54,035 nucleotides of DNA from Paenibacillus endophyticus (GCF_014192395.1 NZ_JACHXW010000009.1:1-54035); one strand, 5' to 3'; numbered from the stretch's first letter, positions 1 through 9,877 are shown. A program made the numbers and translations. The notes: generated from the sequence alone by a model not told the origin.

Positions 1-13
1 CACGGGCAGGTAC
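1..13. repeat. 3' end of a cassette boundary element, cut by window edge
   Basis: The first bases read cACGGGCAGGTAC. The same word, ACGGGCAGG(A)TAC, recurs at 94-106, where it closes a complete hairpin-type boundary element. This is therefore probably the right end of another element whose left part lies outside the window. Seen: the shared word. Inferred: that it belongs to the repeat family described at 32-102. Confidence 0.4.
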
Positions 14-31
14 GTTCTATCCCCGGCTACC

Positions 32-102
32 GCTATCTTACGACTACACAAAAATGAGGTCTACCAGAAAGATCTGGTGACCTCATAATACGAACGGGCA
101 GG
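32..102. repeat. Cassette boundary element 1 (hairpin, attC-like)
   Basis: The left part resembles the family's 5' word (GCTA...ACGACTACACAA). It is followed by a strong hairpin whose arms are 54-67 and 74-86, 13 base pairs with one bulged T at 62 and loop AAAGAT. The element closes with CGAACGGGCAGG. Farther out, CGTTCTAT (13-20) can pair with ATACGAACG (88-96). The layout matches the better-preserved element at 1840-1912. Confidence 0.5.
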
Positions 103-197
103 ATACCTCCAATATGTGGTTGAATATATCTAGAGACGTTTTTAAATATTTGCTGAAATAGTATTAGAAAAATAAATAATGATGAGGTGTATATCAC

Positions 198-980
198 ATG
201 CAAGCCTTTGTAAGGAATGGAAACATTCTTGGAGACCTGTTTTTACCCGAACGCGATAGAGCCAATGGTGTAGGAATCGTTTGGTGTCCTGGCTTGCCGA
301 ATACACCAACAGCAGAGGATATGTCTATTCCACTTTCAAACGCGGGGTTTACAGTATTACAGGCGAGGTATCCTGGAAGCTGGCAAAGCTACGGCAAGTT
401 CGGTCCTTCTTCTTCAATTGAGGGGGCAATACAGAGCTTAGAACTTCTTTCGAAGGGAAGTACTATAGATTTGTCGACTGAAGAAATAGTCGAATGGTCA
501 CTTAATCGTCTTGTATTAGTAGGGAATAGTTATGGCGGTGCAGTAGCTGCCTGCACTCTTGCTGTATCAGATTTAGCCGATTCTGCTGTCTTATTTTGTC
601 CTTTGCTTGAACCAGCACAACAAAATGCAGAACTGACTGAACCTGAAAGTGACTTAACGACATTATTGTCCTATTTAAAGCGGTGCCAGGAAAATGTGTT
701 TCGTGATATAGATGAAAATGAATGGAATGAGTTTTTAGTTGGCAATTCTCTATTAAATCCACCATCACATATTACGAAACTAGTTAACCGTAAATTGCTA
801 TTAATACACGGGAAAGAAGATGACACTATACGTTCTTATCATACTGAGCGATTCTATAACTCATTAATCGCCGAAAGCAATGATGTTAACGCACAGCTTT
901 TGGTAGTTGATGGTGTGGGGCATGGGAAACAATTACGTGCTAAGACATGGGATTTTTGGGTTAATTGGATATTGAGCTAA
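198..980 (+). CDS. alpha/beta hydrolase family protein
   Basis: A 260-residue soluble protein with the alpha/beta-hydrolase plan. There is an N-terminal strand region with a GIVWCPG oxyanion-type turn, a nucleophile elbow GNSYGG with Ser111, a late acid region HGKEDDT and a C-terminal histidine in VGHGKQ. Family members hydrolyse esters, amides or peptides; the substrate cannot be read from sequence. The ATG has GATGAGGTG upstream. The TAA stop falls inside the 5' word of the next boundary element (GAGCTAA), as is common for cassette genes. Codon use is A/T-rich compared with genes after 6 kb, consistent with acquisition. No signal peptide is visible. Confidence 0.8.
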   Translation: MQAFVRNGNILGDLFLPERDRANGVGIVWCPGLPNTPTAEDMSIPLSNAGFTVLQARYPGSWQSYGKFGPSSSIEGAIQSLELLSKGSTIDLSTEEIVEWSLNRLVLVGNSYGGAVAACTLAVSDLADSAVLFCPLLEPAQQNAELTEPESDLTTLLSYLKRCQENVFRDIDENEWNEFLVGNSLLNPPSHITKLVNRKLLLIHGKEDDTIRSYHTERFYNSLIAESNDVNAQLLVVDGVGHGKQLRAKTWDFWVNWILS

Positions 981-1015
981 TTTACGAAGGTCACAAAAAA
1001 GACGTTAGCCGAAAG
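974..1015. repeat. Cassette boundary element 2 (short form)
   Basis: Begins GAGCTAA, using the stop codon of the hydrolase, and ends ACGTTAGCCGAAAG. The ends can pair (GCTAA 976-980 with TTAGC 1005-1009). It also keeps TCACAA in the place where the full element at 1840 has GCACAA. No long internal stem is present, so this is a reduced member of the family. Confidence 0.45.
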
Positions 1016-1041
1016 AAGTTCTTAGTTTAGGAGGAGTCTAT

Positions 1042-1815
1042 ATGATATTAGAAAAAGTTATAAATAGAATTGTAATACAAAGTGAATATAAGGATTTTGT
1101 TGATAAGTATATAGATAGTATACTTACCGAATTTAAAGGTAAGATTCATAGCATTTATATGTGTGGCTCGATTCCAAAAGGAACTGCTATACCTTTTAAG
1201 TCAGATGCAGACTTTACTATTGTATGTGTAAATCCCAAAGAAATTGATTACGAAAGATTGTCAAATATTAAAGACAGGCTTTTGGAAGAATATCCAGTAG
1301 TAACTAAGATTGATACGACAATTTGCTCGATTGACGATGTATTAAGTAAACCAAATGATTGGGGTTTTTGGGTAAAGATAATTAGTGTTTGCATATATGG
1401 TCATGACGTTGGTGAAAAAGTACCACCGATAATTATTTCTCCAGAGTTCATTTTAGACTTAAATACAGAGACCAAGAAGGAAGTAGGTCGTGTACATAGA
1501 GGTTTAATTTCTAATGCTAGTGATAACACATTGAAAACTAGACATATTAAAGGTTACTCTAAGAGATTAATTCGTGCATTATACTCTTTGATTTTAGAAG
1601 ATACTGGTGTATGGCAAGATGACATTATTAAGATGAAGGATGCCATATTAAACTATTGTGAGATTGACTCCGCTTTAGTTAATTATCTGTATGCTTGTTA
1701 CTTGGATAGTAATAATGTACTTGTTGAAGAGTTTCTGGGAATTGCTGATGAAGTATATAGGTATTTTGAGAACGCCTTAAATGCAATGGCTGCTTCCAGA
1801 ACTTCCTTCGACTAA
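1042..1815 (+). CDS. nucleotidyltransferase-fold protein
   Basis: 257 residues. The N-terminal part carries the polymerase-beta-type nucleotidyltransferase signature: G42-S43, then SDAD at 54-57 giving the two metal-binding aspartates D55 and D57. The C-terminal half is predicted helical, as in aminoglycoside nucleotidyltransferases and related stand-alone enzymes. Such proteins move a nucleotide from NTP to a small molecule or protein. Drug-modifying activity is possible but cannot be claimed. The start has a strong TAGGAGGAG eight bases upstream. The gene is clearly A/T-rich and sits alone between two boundary elements, which suggests horizontal transfer. Confidence 0.75.
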   Translation: MILEKVINRIVIQSEYKDFVDKYIDSILTEFKGKIHSIYMCGSIPKGTAIPFKSDADFTIVCVNPKEIDYERLSNIKDRLLEEYPVVTKIDTTICSIDDVLSKPNDWGFWVKIISVCIYGHDVGEKVPPIIISPEFILDLNTETKKEVGRVHRGLISNASDNTLKTRHIKGYSKRLIRALYSLILEDTGVWQDDIIKMKDAILNYCEIDSALVNYLYACYLDSNNVLVEEFLGIADEVYRYFENALNAMAASRTSFD

Positions 1816-1839
1816 CACCATATTGACGCTCTGACTATT

Positions 1840-1912
1840 GAGCTAACGTGAAACGATAGCACAATGTTTAAGGGCTGCCACGCAGGCGGCCCTTCGCTAC
1901 GTTAACGGGCAG
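1840..1912. repeat. Cassette boundary element 3 (best-preserved attC-like hairpin)
   Basis: A folded element. The outer arms are GCTAACG (1842-1848) and CGTTAAC (1900-1906), with one mismatch. After a one-sided 8-base bulge, TAGC (1857-1860) pairs with GCTA (1896-1899). An inner 10-bp stem (1870-1879 with 1885-1894, one G-U pair) ends in a 5-base loop. The right end runs into GGGCAG. The outer pair, one-sided unpaired bases and variable tip resemble integron attC sites, but the boxes are not canonical RYYYAAC/GTTRRRY. Confidence 0.6.
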
Positions 1913-2009
1913 AGCTTAGACTCTTATGAAGAAAAGAGGTTTTTATAGTAATATATGTAATTATGAGTTGTGAAATAAATGGATTATTTGAAAATGGGGG
2001 ATTCAAAAT

Positions 2010-2363
2010 ATGGAAGGTAAAATTCAACTAATGGAAACCTACGTAAATATCGACCTTGGAAACTCACCCTTTTTAAAATTAAATAAAGGGTTGCAAATTC
2101 CATACTCTTCAATCAAGGGAATAACAACAGGTAGACCGATACCAAATGCTTTTAAACTATATGGTGCTTTATTAGGAGAAATGAGAAGTGGGTTATTTAG
2201 ATCAAATGGTGGTTATCAACTGCACTTTTTTGAAAATGAGCTTGAAACTCTTCATTTAGATTTGAATAGCTTTCAAGTTGGTAAGTTCAAAATATCAAAG
2301 TTGATCATTGGTGTTGAAAATCCTGAAGAAATAAGTAAAAATATTTCCGAAAGAGTGAAGTGA
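2010..2363 (+). CDS. hypothetical protein, single small domain
   Basis: 117 residues, no signal peptide or membrane segment. I do not recognise it with certainty. The alternating short strands (YVNIDLGNSPFLKLNKG, IPYSSIKGITTG, KISKLIIGVENP) look like a small beta-rich, PH-like domain, and the DLNSFQVGKF stretch fits a strand-turn. The start is supported by AATGGGGGAT about 12 bases upstream. It is A/T-rich and flanked on both sides by boundary elements, so it has the character of a single-gene cassette. Function unknown. Confidence 0.6.
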   Translation: MEGKIQLMETYVNIDLGNSPFLKLNKGLQIPYSSIKGITTGRPIPNAFKLYGALLGEMRSGLFRSNGGYQLHFFENELETLHLDLNSFQVGKFKISKLIIGVENPEEISKNISERVK

Positions 2364-2387
2364 TAATTTGTTGATGAACTGTTCTTT

Positions 2388-2476
2388 GAACTAACGTCGA
2401 ACGCTAATTGAATCAATAAGTCTAAAACCTTCTATTAGAAGCAAACTAGTATTAATTGCTCTAATAGGAGGTTTTA
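2388..2476. repeat. Cassette boundary element 4 with long hairpin over a ribosome-binding site
   Basis: Starts with ACTAACGTCGAACGCTAA, a variant of the family 5' word. It then forms a 21-bp stem between 2423-2444 and 2456-2476, with one bulged A and one G-U pair. The right arm contains TAGGAGG, the ribosome-binding site of the recombinase gene that starts at 2480. The usual 3' word CGTTAACGGGCAG is absent; the recombinase gene begins directly after the stem. Confidence 0.55.
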
Positions 2477-2479
2477 TTA

Positions 2480-3178
2480 ATGATTTTAAGCGAACTATGG
2501 CGTCAATATGAGACGGATAAGCGAATCCAAGGGTTTAGTCCAAATACATTGAAAGCCTATTCCCTTCATCTTAAGATGCTGGTTACGGAACTAGAGGATT
2601 TAGATATCTCTGAAATAACTTTGGTTCTGCTTAAGGAATACCTAGCTAAGCAGTCCGAACGATTGAAGCAAAGCAGTCTAGGGCACCGCATTCGTTTTGT
2701 TCGTTCCCTCTTCCGCTTTGCATATGAAGAAACATTTCTACCCACCAACCCTTCACTCAAGCTACGAGAGCCCAAAATGGATAAGCGAATTCCTAAGTTT
2801 TTGATGGAGGAAGATGTAATTCATCTCAAGATATCCTGTCAGACATCTAGGGAAAAGGCACTACTCGAGTTTCTCTACAGCACAGGCTGCCGTATTGGTG
2901 AGGTCGAGAAGATAAACATTGAAGATCTAAATTGGGTAAAATGCTCAGCTATTGTAAATGGGAAAGGTTCAAAGCAGAGAGCAATTTACTTTACAACGGA
3001 GTGTAAAGTGTGGCTGAAGAAGTACTTGGCTAGCCGTGAGGATTCGTGTAAAGCGTTATTTGTAACGGATACGAATCCGGTTAAACGTATGGCCATTCCA
3101 ACGCTCAGGTGGGCAATAAAACGTCATTTAGTCCTAATTTTATATCTCGTATCCGCTTTGGTGAGGAAGACGAGGTAG
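2480..3178 (+). pseudogene. tyrosine recombinase (phage integrase family), 3'-truncated
   Basis: The N-terminal core-binding domain (about residues 1-95, containing SPNTLKAYSLHLKML) is followed by the start of the catalytic domain with STGCRIGEVEKINIEDL (catalytic Arg) and NGKGSKQRAIYF (catalytic Lys). At about residue 210 the reading passes into unrelated sequence and stops at 232. The HxxR box, the second Arg, the His/Trp and the nucleophilic Tyr are all missing; family members are usually near 280-330 residues. It should be inactive. It resembles XerC/D-type proteins more than classical integron integrases. It lies inside the cassette-like array, codirectional with it, behind a hairpin that covers its ribosome-binding site. 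Confidence 0.8.
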
Positions 3179-3275
3179 CTTTGTTCAATCCAATGTTACT
3201 GCTACTCGGCTCGGTTGTGAGTTGGATGGGGGGAGCTAAGAAATGTATTTTACCCGTAAGTTTTCGTTTTGGTTT
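3105..3275 (+). other. Out-of-frame remnant downstream of the recombinase break
   Basis: Where the recombinase homology stops, another frame becomes protein-like: NFISRIRFGEEDEV followed by ALFNPMLLLLGSVVSWMGG, with no start codon of its own. It suggests that the recombinase tail was replaced by the 3' part of a different gene. I cannot name the family. The end shown is approximate. Confidence 0.3.
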
Positions 3276-3536
3276 TCGATGCTGAGTTTTGTAATTTGTG
3301 TACATGATATGTGGACATCTTATCATGCACCATTGACTCTATTTATGGGAGTTTCAATATTATATCCATTCAAACATTGGATGTTAGATTTTGATGGCTT
3401 AAACCATGCAGTACAGAGTGCAACTATTGATACGAAAATAAAAGCGTATATACTTCATGTTTTAACATTCTTTTTTGTAGGACTACTATTTGATAGAACA
3501 ATAAAAGCTTTTAAGCGGAAGTGGTCATTACGCTAA
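3243..3536 (+). CDS. small membrane protein of unknown function
   Basis: 97 residues with two or three hydrophobic segments: about 6-24 (FSFWFSMLSFVICVH), a central stretch near 30-45 (LTLFMGVSILYPF) and about 70-84 (HVLTFFFVGLLFD), ending in a basic tail KAFKRKWSLR. The start has GGGGGGAG at a suitable distance. It is A/T-rich. The TAA stop is inside the boundary word CGCTAACTGGCAG, as in other genes of this array. No family recognised. Confidence 0.6.
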   Translation: MYFTRKFSFWFSMLSFVICVHDMWTSYHAPLTLFMGVSILYPFKHWMLDFDGLNHAVQSATIDTKIKAYILHVLTFFFVGLLFDRTIKAFKRKWSLR

Positions 3537-3633
3537 CTGGCAGTTTTGCGCAACATTGTGTCTTCAAAAAAATTCAGATTCCCACTTGAACCTTACGTTA
3601 CGTAATGATTTATTATGAACGTAACAGCAGGAT
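3529..3633. repeat. Cassette boundary element 5
   Basis: Begins with ACGCTAACTGGCAG, which includes the stop codon of the small membrane gene. About 50 bases later comes a hairpin with arms TTACGTT (3593-3599) and AACGTAA (3618-3624) and an inner TAAT/ATTA pair. It ends ACAGCAGGATGATACGC, close to the GGGCAGGATAC end of element 1. Confidence 0.45.
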
Positions 3634-3696
3634 GATACGCGGGCCAACGGCCAAAAAAAACGAAAAAATAAATTCGAAATCGGAGGAGAAACGAAC

Positions 3697-4272
3697 ATGA
3701 GAAAACTCGTTCTATTTCTGCACGCATCGCTTGACGGTTTTGTTGAAGGGCCGAACGGTGGAATGGACATTGGCTGGGTTTCCTACGATGCTGATTTGGA
3801 GAAACACGCGAAAGAAATTCTGAGTACTGCCGACACTGTCATTTGGGGACGTGGGACTTATCAGATGATGCACAGTTACTGGCCATCTGTGCCTTCGAAC
3901 CCGTCAGCTTCGCAGCATGAAAGGGATCATGCCGAGTGGATCGAAAAGACAGCCAAAATCGTTTTTTCCACGACGCTGGAGAAAGTCGAATGGAATAATT
4001 CCAGACTCGTGAAAGAAGATATCGAGGAAGAGATCAAGAACCTTAAACAGCAGCCGGGCAAGGATATGGTCATCCTCGGCAGTCCCAGGTTCGCACACTA
4101 CCTTATGCAGCTTGATTTAGTAGATGAGTATAAAATTACGGTTTCTCCCGTCCTGATCGGAAGTGGGTTGCCGTTATTCCAAGGTCTCAAGGAGAAGATC
4201 AATCTTAAACTTATCAAAAACAAGACATTTGATTCTGGAGCCATAAGCCTCGTTTACCAGACGGTTAGATAA
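3697..4272 (+). CDS. RibD C-terminal / dihydrofolate-reductase-like family protein
   Basis: 191 residues, cytosolic. The start MRKLVLFLHASLDGFVEGPN is the typical first strand of the YwjB/YyaP-type branch of the RibD-C superfamily. The later pieces VIWGRGTYQMM, DMVILGSPRFAHYL and YKITVSPVLIGSGLPLF are the conserved NADPH-binding and closing strands. The group is related by fold to DHFR and to the RibD reductase but is not shown to reduce dihydrofolate, so I would not call it a trimethoprim-resistance gene. GGAGGAG lies 9 bases before the ATG. It is less A/T-rich than its array neighbours, fitting independent origins. Confidence 0.85.
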   Translation: MRKLVLFLHASLDGFVEGPNGGMDIGWVSYDADLEKHAKEILSTADTVIWGRGTYQMMHSYWPSVPSNPSASQHERDHAEWIEKTAKIVFSTTLEKVEWNNSRLVKEDIEEEIKNLKQQPGKDMVILGSPRFAHYLMQLDLVDEYKITVSPVLIGSGLPLFQGLKEKINLKLIKNKTFDSGAISLVYQTVR

Positions 4273-4296
4273 CCCTTGTCTCCAATAGTAGATTAC

Positions 4297-4339
4297 GCAA
4301 ACGGGAAACGATAACGCAATAATCATCAGGAGAAGGCAG
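4297..4339. repeat. Cassette boundary element 6 (5' word strongly conserved)
   Basis: GCAAACGGGAAACGATAACG matches the 5' word at 1842 closely; 20 of 24 positions agree over 4297-4320. A GGCAG follows at 4335-4339. There is no long inner stem, so this is a short form like element 2. Confidence 0.5.
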
Positions 4340-4344
4340 CCAGT

Positions 4345-4850
4345 ATGATCGATTTGAAGTGGTTTGTTCGAGTACAGATGTTCCTCAATTCGAAGAGCCT
4401 TATATCGAAATCGGGTATAAGTCGGTTGGGGAAGCATTAAAAGAATGCGAATCGTTTAATCAAAGAGAACTGAAATTGCCGATTAAATTGCCGCCTATGG
4501 AATTTACTCATCATTTGGGTAGATGTGTAAACGACAAGGAAAATAATAACGATGAGTTTCAAATAGAATACCTACATAATGCTCAGAGCAGAAACCACTA
4601 TAATATTGATGTAAGACCTATTGAACAGAAATTAGTCTTTGGGATGTTCAAGAGAGATAGAAAAACATACAAACTCAAAGATGGAAGTGAAGCACAGTAC
4701 TTTACAACTAAAACCCCAAAGGCTAGGGGAGGCTTCAATATTTTAGTGTTTGAAAAAAACGGATGGCAGTACCGTCTGGCTGTAGATAGTCGGATAGGGA
4801 ATCAAGTTACAGCGGATGTGCTCCTCGGAATTGCGGAGTCAGTAAAGTGA
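4345..4850 (+). CDS. DUF4367-like hypothetical protein, probable 5' frameshift
   Basis: The continuous frame from a GTG at 4359 gives 163 residues. Its C-terminal half (KTYKLKDGSEAQYF, then GWQYRLAVDSRIG and a closing LLGIAESVK) has the look of DUF4367-type domains found in extracytoplasmic Firmicute proteins, although no signal peptide is present here. The only good ribosome-binding site (AGGAG 4328-4332) serves the ATG at 4345, whose frame (MIDLKWFVR...) dies after about 30 codons. The simplest reading is a start at 4345 with a one-base indel between about 4360 and 4385. The alternative is weak GTG initiation at 4359. The family assignment is tentative. Confidence 0.55.
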
Positions 4851-4883
4851 ATTTGTAGGAAAGCGATAGCGAAGCCTTACTAA

Positions 4884-4975
4884 GCTAAGCCGAGGGAGGG
4901 TAACGATAGTCCAGCAATCCAGGAGCAGTATGCCGCCGCGGCAGCTGCTCCTGTTGTCGTTAAGCTAAATGGCAG
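4884..4975. repeat. Cassette boundary element 7 (strong GC-rich hairpin)
   Basis: GCTAAG at the left, then TAACGA (4901-4906), which pairs with TCGTTA (4957-4962). Inside is a 9-bp stem CAGGAGCAG/CTGCTCCTG (4920-4928 with 4945-4953) and a 5-bp tip stem (4931-4935 with 4939-4943). The right end is ...GTTAAGCTAAATGGCAG. It has the same architecture as element 3 with different inner sequence. Confidence 0.55.
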
Positions 4976-5045
4976 ATTAGTTTAATAAAGCTTTCGAGAG
5001 AGATATAATTAAATATAGAAATAAATCCATGTATCGGTGGGATAT

Positions 5046-5603
5046 ATGATGAGAGAGTTACTTTATCATTACTACGATGAATCAACAGGTCCATTCGTTA
5101 ATTTATCTGACCTAGAAGTTGATGAAGCAGAACGAGTTCTCAGTAATATTCGACTTAATAAAAAGGGATTTGCAAGTAAAAGGTCTATGGATTGTCTGCA
5201 AATTCGTCGCAGTCTCGAATTAAAGGCAAGAGAAATATTTGTTTCGAAGGGAGGTAAACCCAGTCGAAGCCATCCCCATTATATGACTCTTGGGAAATGT
5301 CCTTGGCTTTTAGATTGGTATCCATTAGGTAAAGAACTTGAAATTCCAATTTATGAATTTGAAACGGACAACATAAGTTTTACTTACGGCGATTTATTTC
5401 CTACTATGAGATACCAAGATGGAAAGCCATATCGTAAACAGGTTTATACATTGAATGAGATAAGAAAAGTAATAAATGAATTTGGGTTACCTCAAGTGTG
5501 GAATTTCGACGGTAATAAAGGACCAGAACGATATATAGAAGTACAAATTTGGGATGATAAACCCTTATGTAATTGGAAAATTGCTAATCAATTGTTCAAC
5601 TAA
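5046..5603 (+). CDS. hypothetical protein
   Basis: 185 residues from the ATG at 5046, which is preferred because GGTGGG sits six bases upstream; an in-frame GTG at 5037 would overlap that site. The protein is soluble, with HPHYMTLGKCPWLLDWYPLG and a central IYEFETDNISFTYGDLFP stretch that look conserved. I do not recognise the family. A/T-rich. The TAA stop lies inside a perfect 9-bp hairpin (5597-5619), repeating the pattern in which a boundary element takes over the stop codon. Confidence 0.6.
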   Translation: MMRELLYHYYDESTGPFVNLSDLEVDEAERVLSNIRLNKKGFASKRSMDCLQIRRSLELKAREIFVSKGGKPSRSHPHYMTLGKCPWLLDWYPLGKELEIPIYEFETDNISFTYGDLFPTMRYQDGKPYRKQVYTLNEIRKVINEFGLPQVWNFDGNKGPERYIEVQIWDDKPLCNWKIANQLFN

Positions 5604-5619
5604 CGTGAAACGTTAGTTG
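5597..5619. repeat. Cassette boundary element 8 (minimal perfect hairpin)
   Basis: CAACTAACG (5597-5605) and CGTTAGTTG (5611-5619) are exact reverse complements around loop TGAAA. The core CTAACGTGAAACG is identical to the start of element 3. It is the last recognisable element; past it the sequence changes character. Confidence 0.55.
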
Positions 5620-5713
5620 ATTAATGAAGGATGCAGAATTTGAAAGCGCTGGGGAACCGCGTGACGTCTCGATCTGCTGCGCCACTTAAACAGCCGGGAA
5701 CCGAATCTCATAG

Positions 5714-5845
5714 AAGCTGAGCAAGCATGAAGAAATCATTGAACTCAAGGAGATGAGAAAGTCCGAACGGGAAGCAAGGGAACACTTCTTTCGCTCATGC
5801 GCAGCTGGCATAGGAGCTCATCTGCAATCTACTAGCAATGAATAA
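5714..5845 (+). pseudogene. possible gene remnant
   Basis: An open stretch of 43 codons after a TAG, with no ATG near its start and no ribosome-binding site. It reads as charged, coding-like sequence (KHEEIIELKEMRKSEREA). It may be the 3' remnant of the last cassette gene. The rest of 5620-5970 shows nothing I can support. Confidence 0.2.
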
Positions 5846-5970
5846 TAATTATATATAATAACACTAAGTAGTATTTGGTATTACTCCGCAATGAAGAAAA
5901 TTATACGGGTGTTCAAATGGGATATCTGCAGCCTGCATGTAATCGCCAACCAGTTCAATTGGCTCCAACA

Positions 5971-7412
5971 TTAGACTTTCCCGATGCTGCCTCCCATTTT
6001 CGGCTTACGAAGCAGCAAGGCCAGCGGCAGAGCAGACATAATAATGATAGCGGAGAATAAGAAAGCGTCGTTAATGCTTAGCGTATAAGCCGAGGGATAG
6101 ACCGTATCGTTTTTCCCAAGCTGCTCTTGATGAATGGCTAGCCTTGCATAAAATAACGACGTAAACAAACCGAGCGCCATCGCGCTGAATATTTGCCTCA
6201 GCCAGTTGATGAGCGCTGAGGCGTGGCCGGAGTACTCCTTGGGAATGGCCATCATGCCGGCATTGGTCACAGGCGTCAATGCCAAGCCGGTTCCCGTATT
6301 GCGGATCGCGATAATAATCATAATAGCCAGCAGACTGGTGCTAACCTGCATCCTGCTGAACAAGAAAGTGGTAACGATTAGGATGGAGGTGCCGATAATG
6401 GCGAGCACAGCCGGTCCGAATTTATGATAATACCTGCCGGAGAAGAAGGTTGCGCAAGTTAAACAAGCGGCTCCCGGCAGAAATAACAGCCCGATATGAA
6501 AAGAGCTGAGCCCGTGAATTTCCGACAAATACAGCGGCACAAAATAAACGCCTGAGTAGAGCGCAACAGATAGGATTAGGGAAACAACCAAGCTGATCGT
6601 AAACGTACGGTTGCGGAATAAACGAAGCTGCAGCAATGGCGTCTTTGCTCGTAGCTGATGAATAACAAACCAAACCGCACTACCAACCCCGACGGTCAAG
6701 CACACCCAAAAAGCAGCGGATTGCCAGCCCCAGGCATATATATTCCCAAAAAGAAGCAGCAGCGACAGACTGCCCGAGGCTGCAAGCGCAAGTCCGAGAC
6801 GATCCAGCTTGGTTTCCTTGTCAACGGAATTGGCAGGGAGAATTCGGCTGCCGATTACGAGCGCAAGAATGCCGACAGGCACCGTTACGAGAAAGATATA
6901 ATGCCAGTCGTAGCCTTGCAGCCAGCCGCTGACCGATGGGGCAAGCGCCGTTCCGAGTATAGTAGAGAACGACCAGACACTAACTGCAAGGGGTTGCTTG
7001 TCGGCTGGAACGGTCCGGTAGATCAATGCCAGAGAGACCGGCTGAATCAGTCCGCAGAATACACCCTGCAAAATGCGGAAGGCGATAAGCGCGTAAATAT
7101 TCCAAGAGAAGGCGCAGAGCACCGAGGTAACCGTAATGCCCGCCAGGCAAAATAAGAAACCCCGAAACGATCTCCCGCGTAGCCGCTGGCTGGCGCAATG
7201 ACGCCGCAGGCGAGTGAAAATCCGGTGATAATCCACTGAACCTTTCCTAAATCCGTATGGAAAATGCCAATGAAGCCCGGCAGCGATACATTCAATGAAA
7301 CGACATGGTACATGCCAACGAACGATCCGAAGAAGAGTGTCGCTAAAGCAGGCCAAAACGACGGTTTGGCAATAATCGGTTTACTAAGCTTTTCGGTTAG
7401 TCCTGCTGACAA
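5971..7412 (-). pseudogene. MFS drug exporter (EmrB/QacA, DHA2 type), frameshifted
   Basis: The N-terminal piece, from a TTG at 7412 with AGGAGGTGA upstream, shows the first membrane segments and motif A (SGYAGDRFG) to about 7158. The family sequence then continues in another frame (GFLFCLAGITVTSVLCAF..., LQGVFCGLIQPVSLA, GTALAPSVSGWLQG) to the stop at 5971. The joined length would be about 480 residues, normal for 14-helix DHA2 exporters. One indel near 7150-7165, just after the RFG of motif A, explains the break. It would have been an inner-membrane proton-driven exporter. A sequencing error is the main alternative to real decay. Confidence 0.8.
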
Positions 7413-7692
7413 TCGCTCACCTCCTATTTTTCACATTCGGATGGGTTCTAGAATAAGTTATAACTATAAATCCAATATAACATATCGGAATAATTTATTA
7501 TTATTGAAATATTGTATTAAGCGATAGAACGATTTGTGGCTGCACTCGCCTTGGAGACGAGGAAAAGCGGAGTAATCCTGCACTCAGATGGCGGCAGGCG
7601 CAAGCACAACGCAGGATTGCTTCATATAATGCAGGGTATAGACCCATTAAGGAAATGCGTCAAACAATCGCATATCGTGGGAGGGACTGCAA

Positions 7693-9755
<2,063 letters not shown>

Positions 9756-9818
9756 GCGGTTTGAGCGGATTTGGTAATATTAAGATAGGCTGAGGCCATC
9801 AATCGTATTGCAACTTAA

Positions 9819-9877
9819 ACCATCTTGGGTTCGTTAGGAGTGTACATGCAACAATACTTCTAACAACAAAGGATGGT
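9819..9877 (+). promoter_or_regulatory. 5'-UTR hairpin covering the ribosome-binding site of the next gene
   Basis: The outer arms ACCATCTT (9819-9826) and AAGGATGGT (9869-9877) enclose a second stem (GTTAGGAGT with ACTTCTAAC, one G-U pair). The right outer arm contains the AAGGATGG ribosome-binding site of the gene at 9884. A translational switch is possible; no ligand class is recognised. Confidence 0.35.

Noticed and set aside
3697..4272. Trimethoprim-resistance dihydrofolate reductase cassette
   Set aside because: The sequence belongs to the RibD-C/YwjB-like branch, not to the dfrA/dfrB proteins of integrons. Resistance cannot be claimed.
1..5620. Classical class 1-type integron
   Set aside because: No intI with its extra helix, no divergent promoter and no canonical RYYYAAC/GTTRRRY boxes are seen. 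Only an analogous arrangement is proposed.
6658..7155. 165-codon open frame on the plus strand
   Set aside because: It is antisense to the MFS exporter remnant, has no ribosome-binding site and reads as low-complexity shadow coding.
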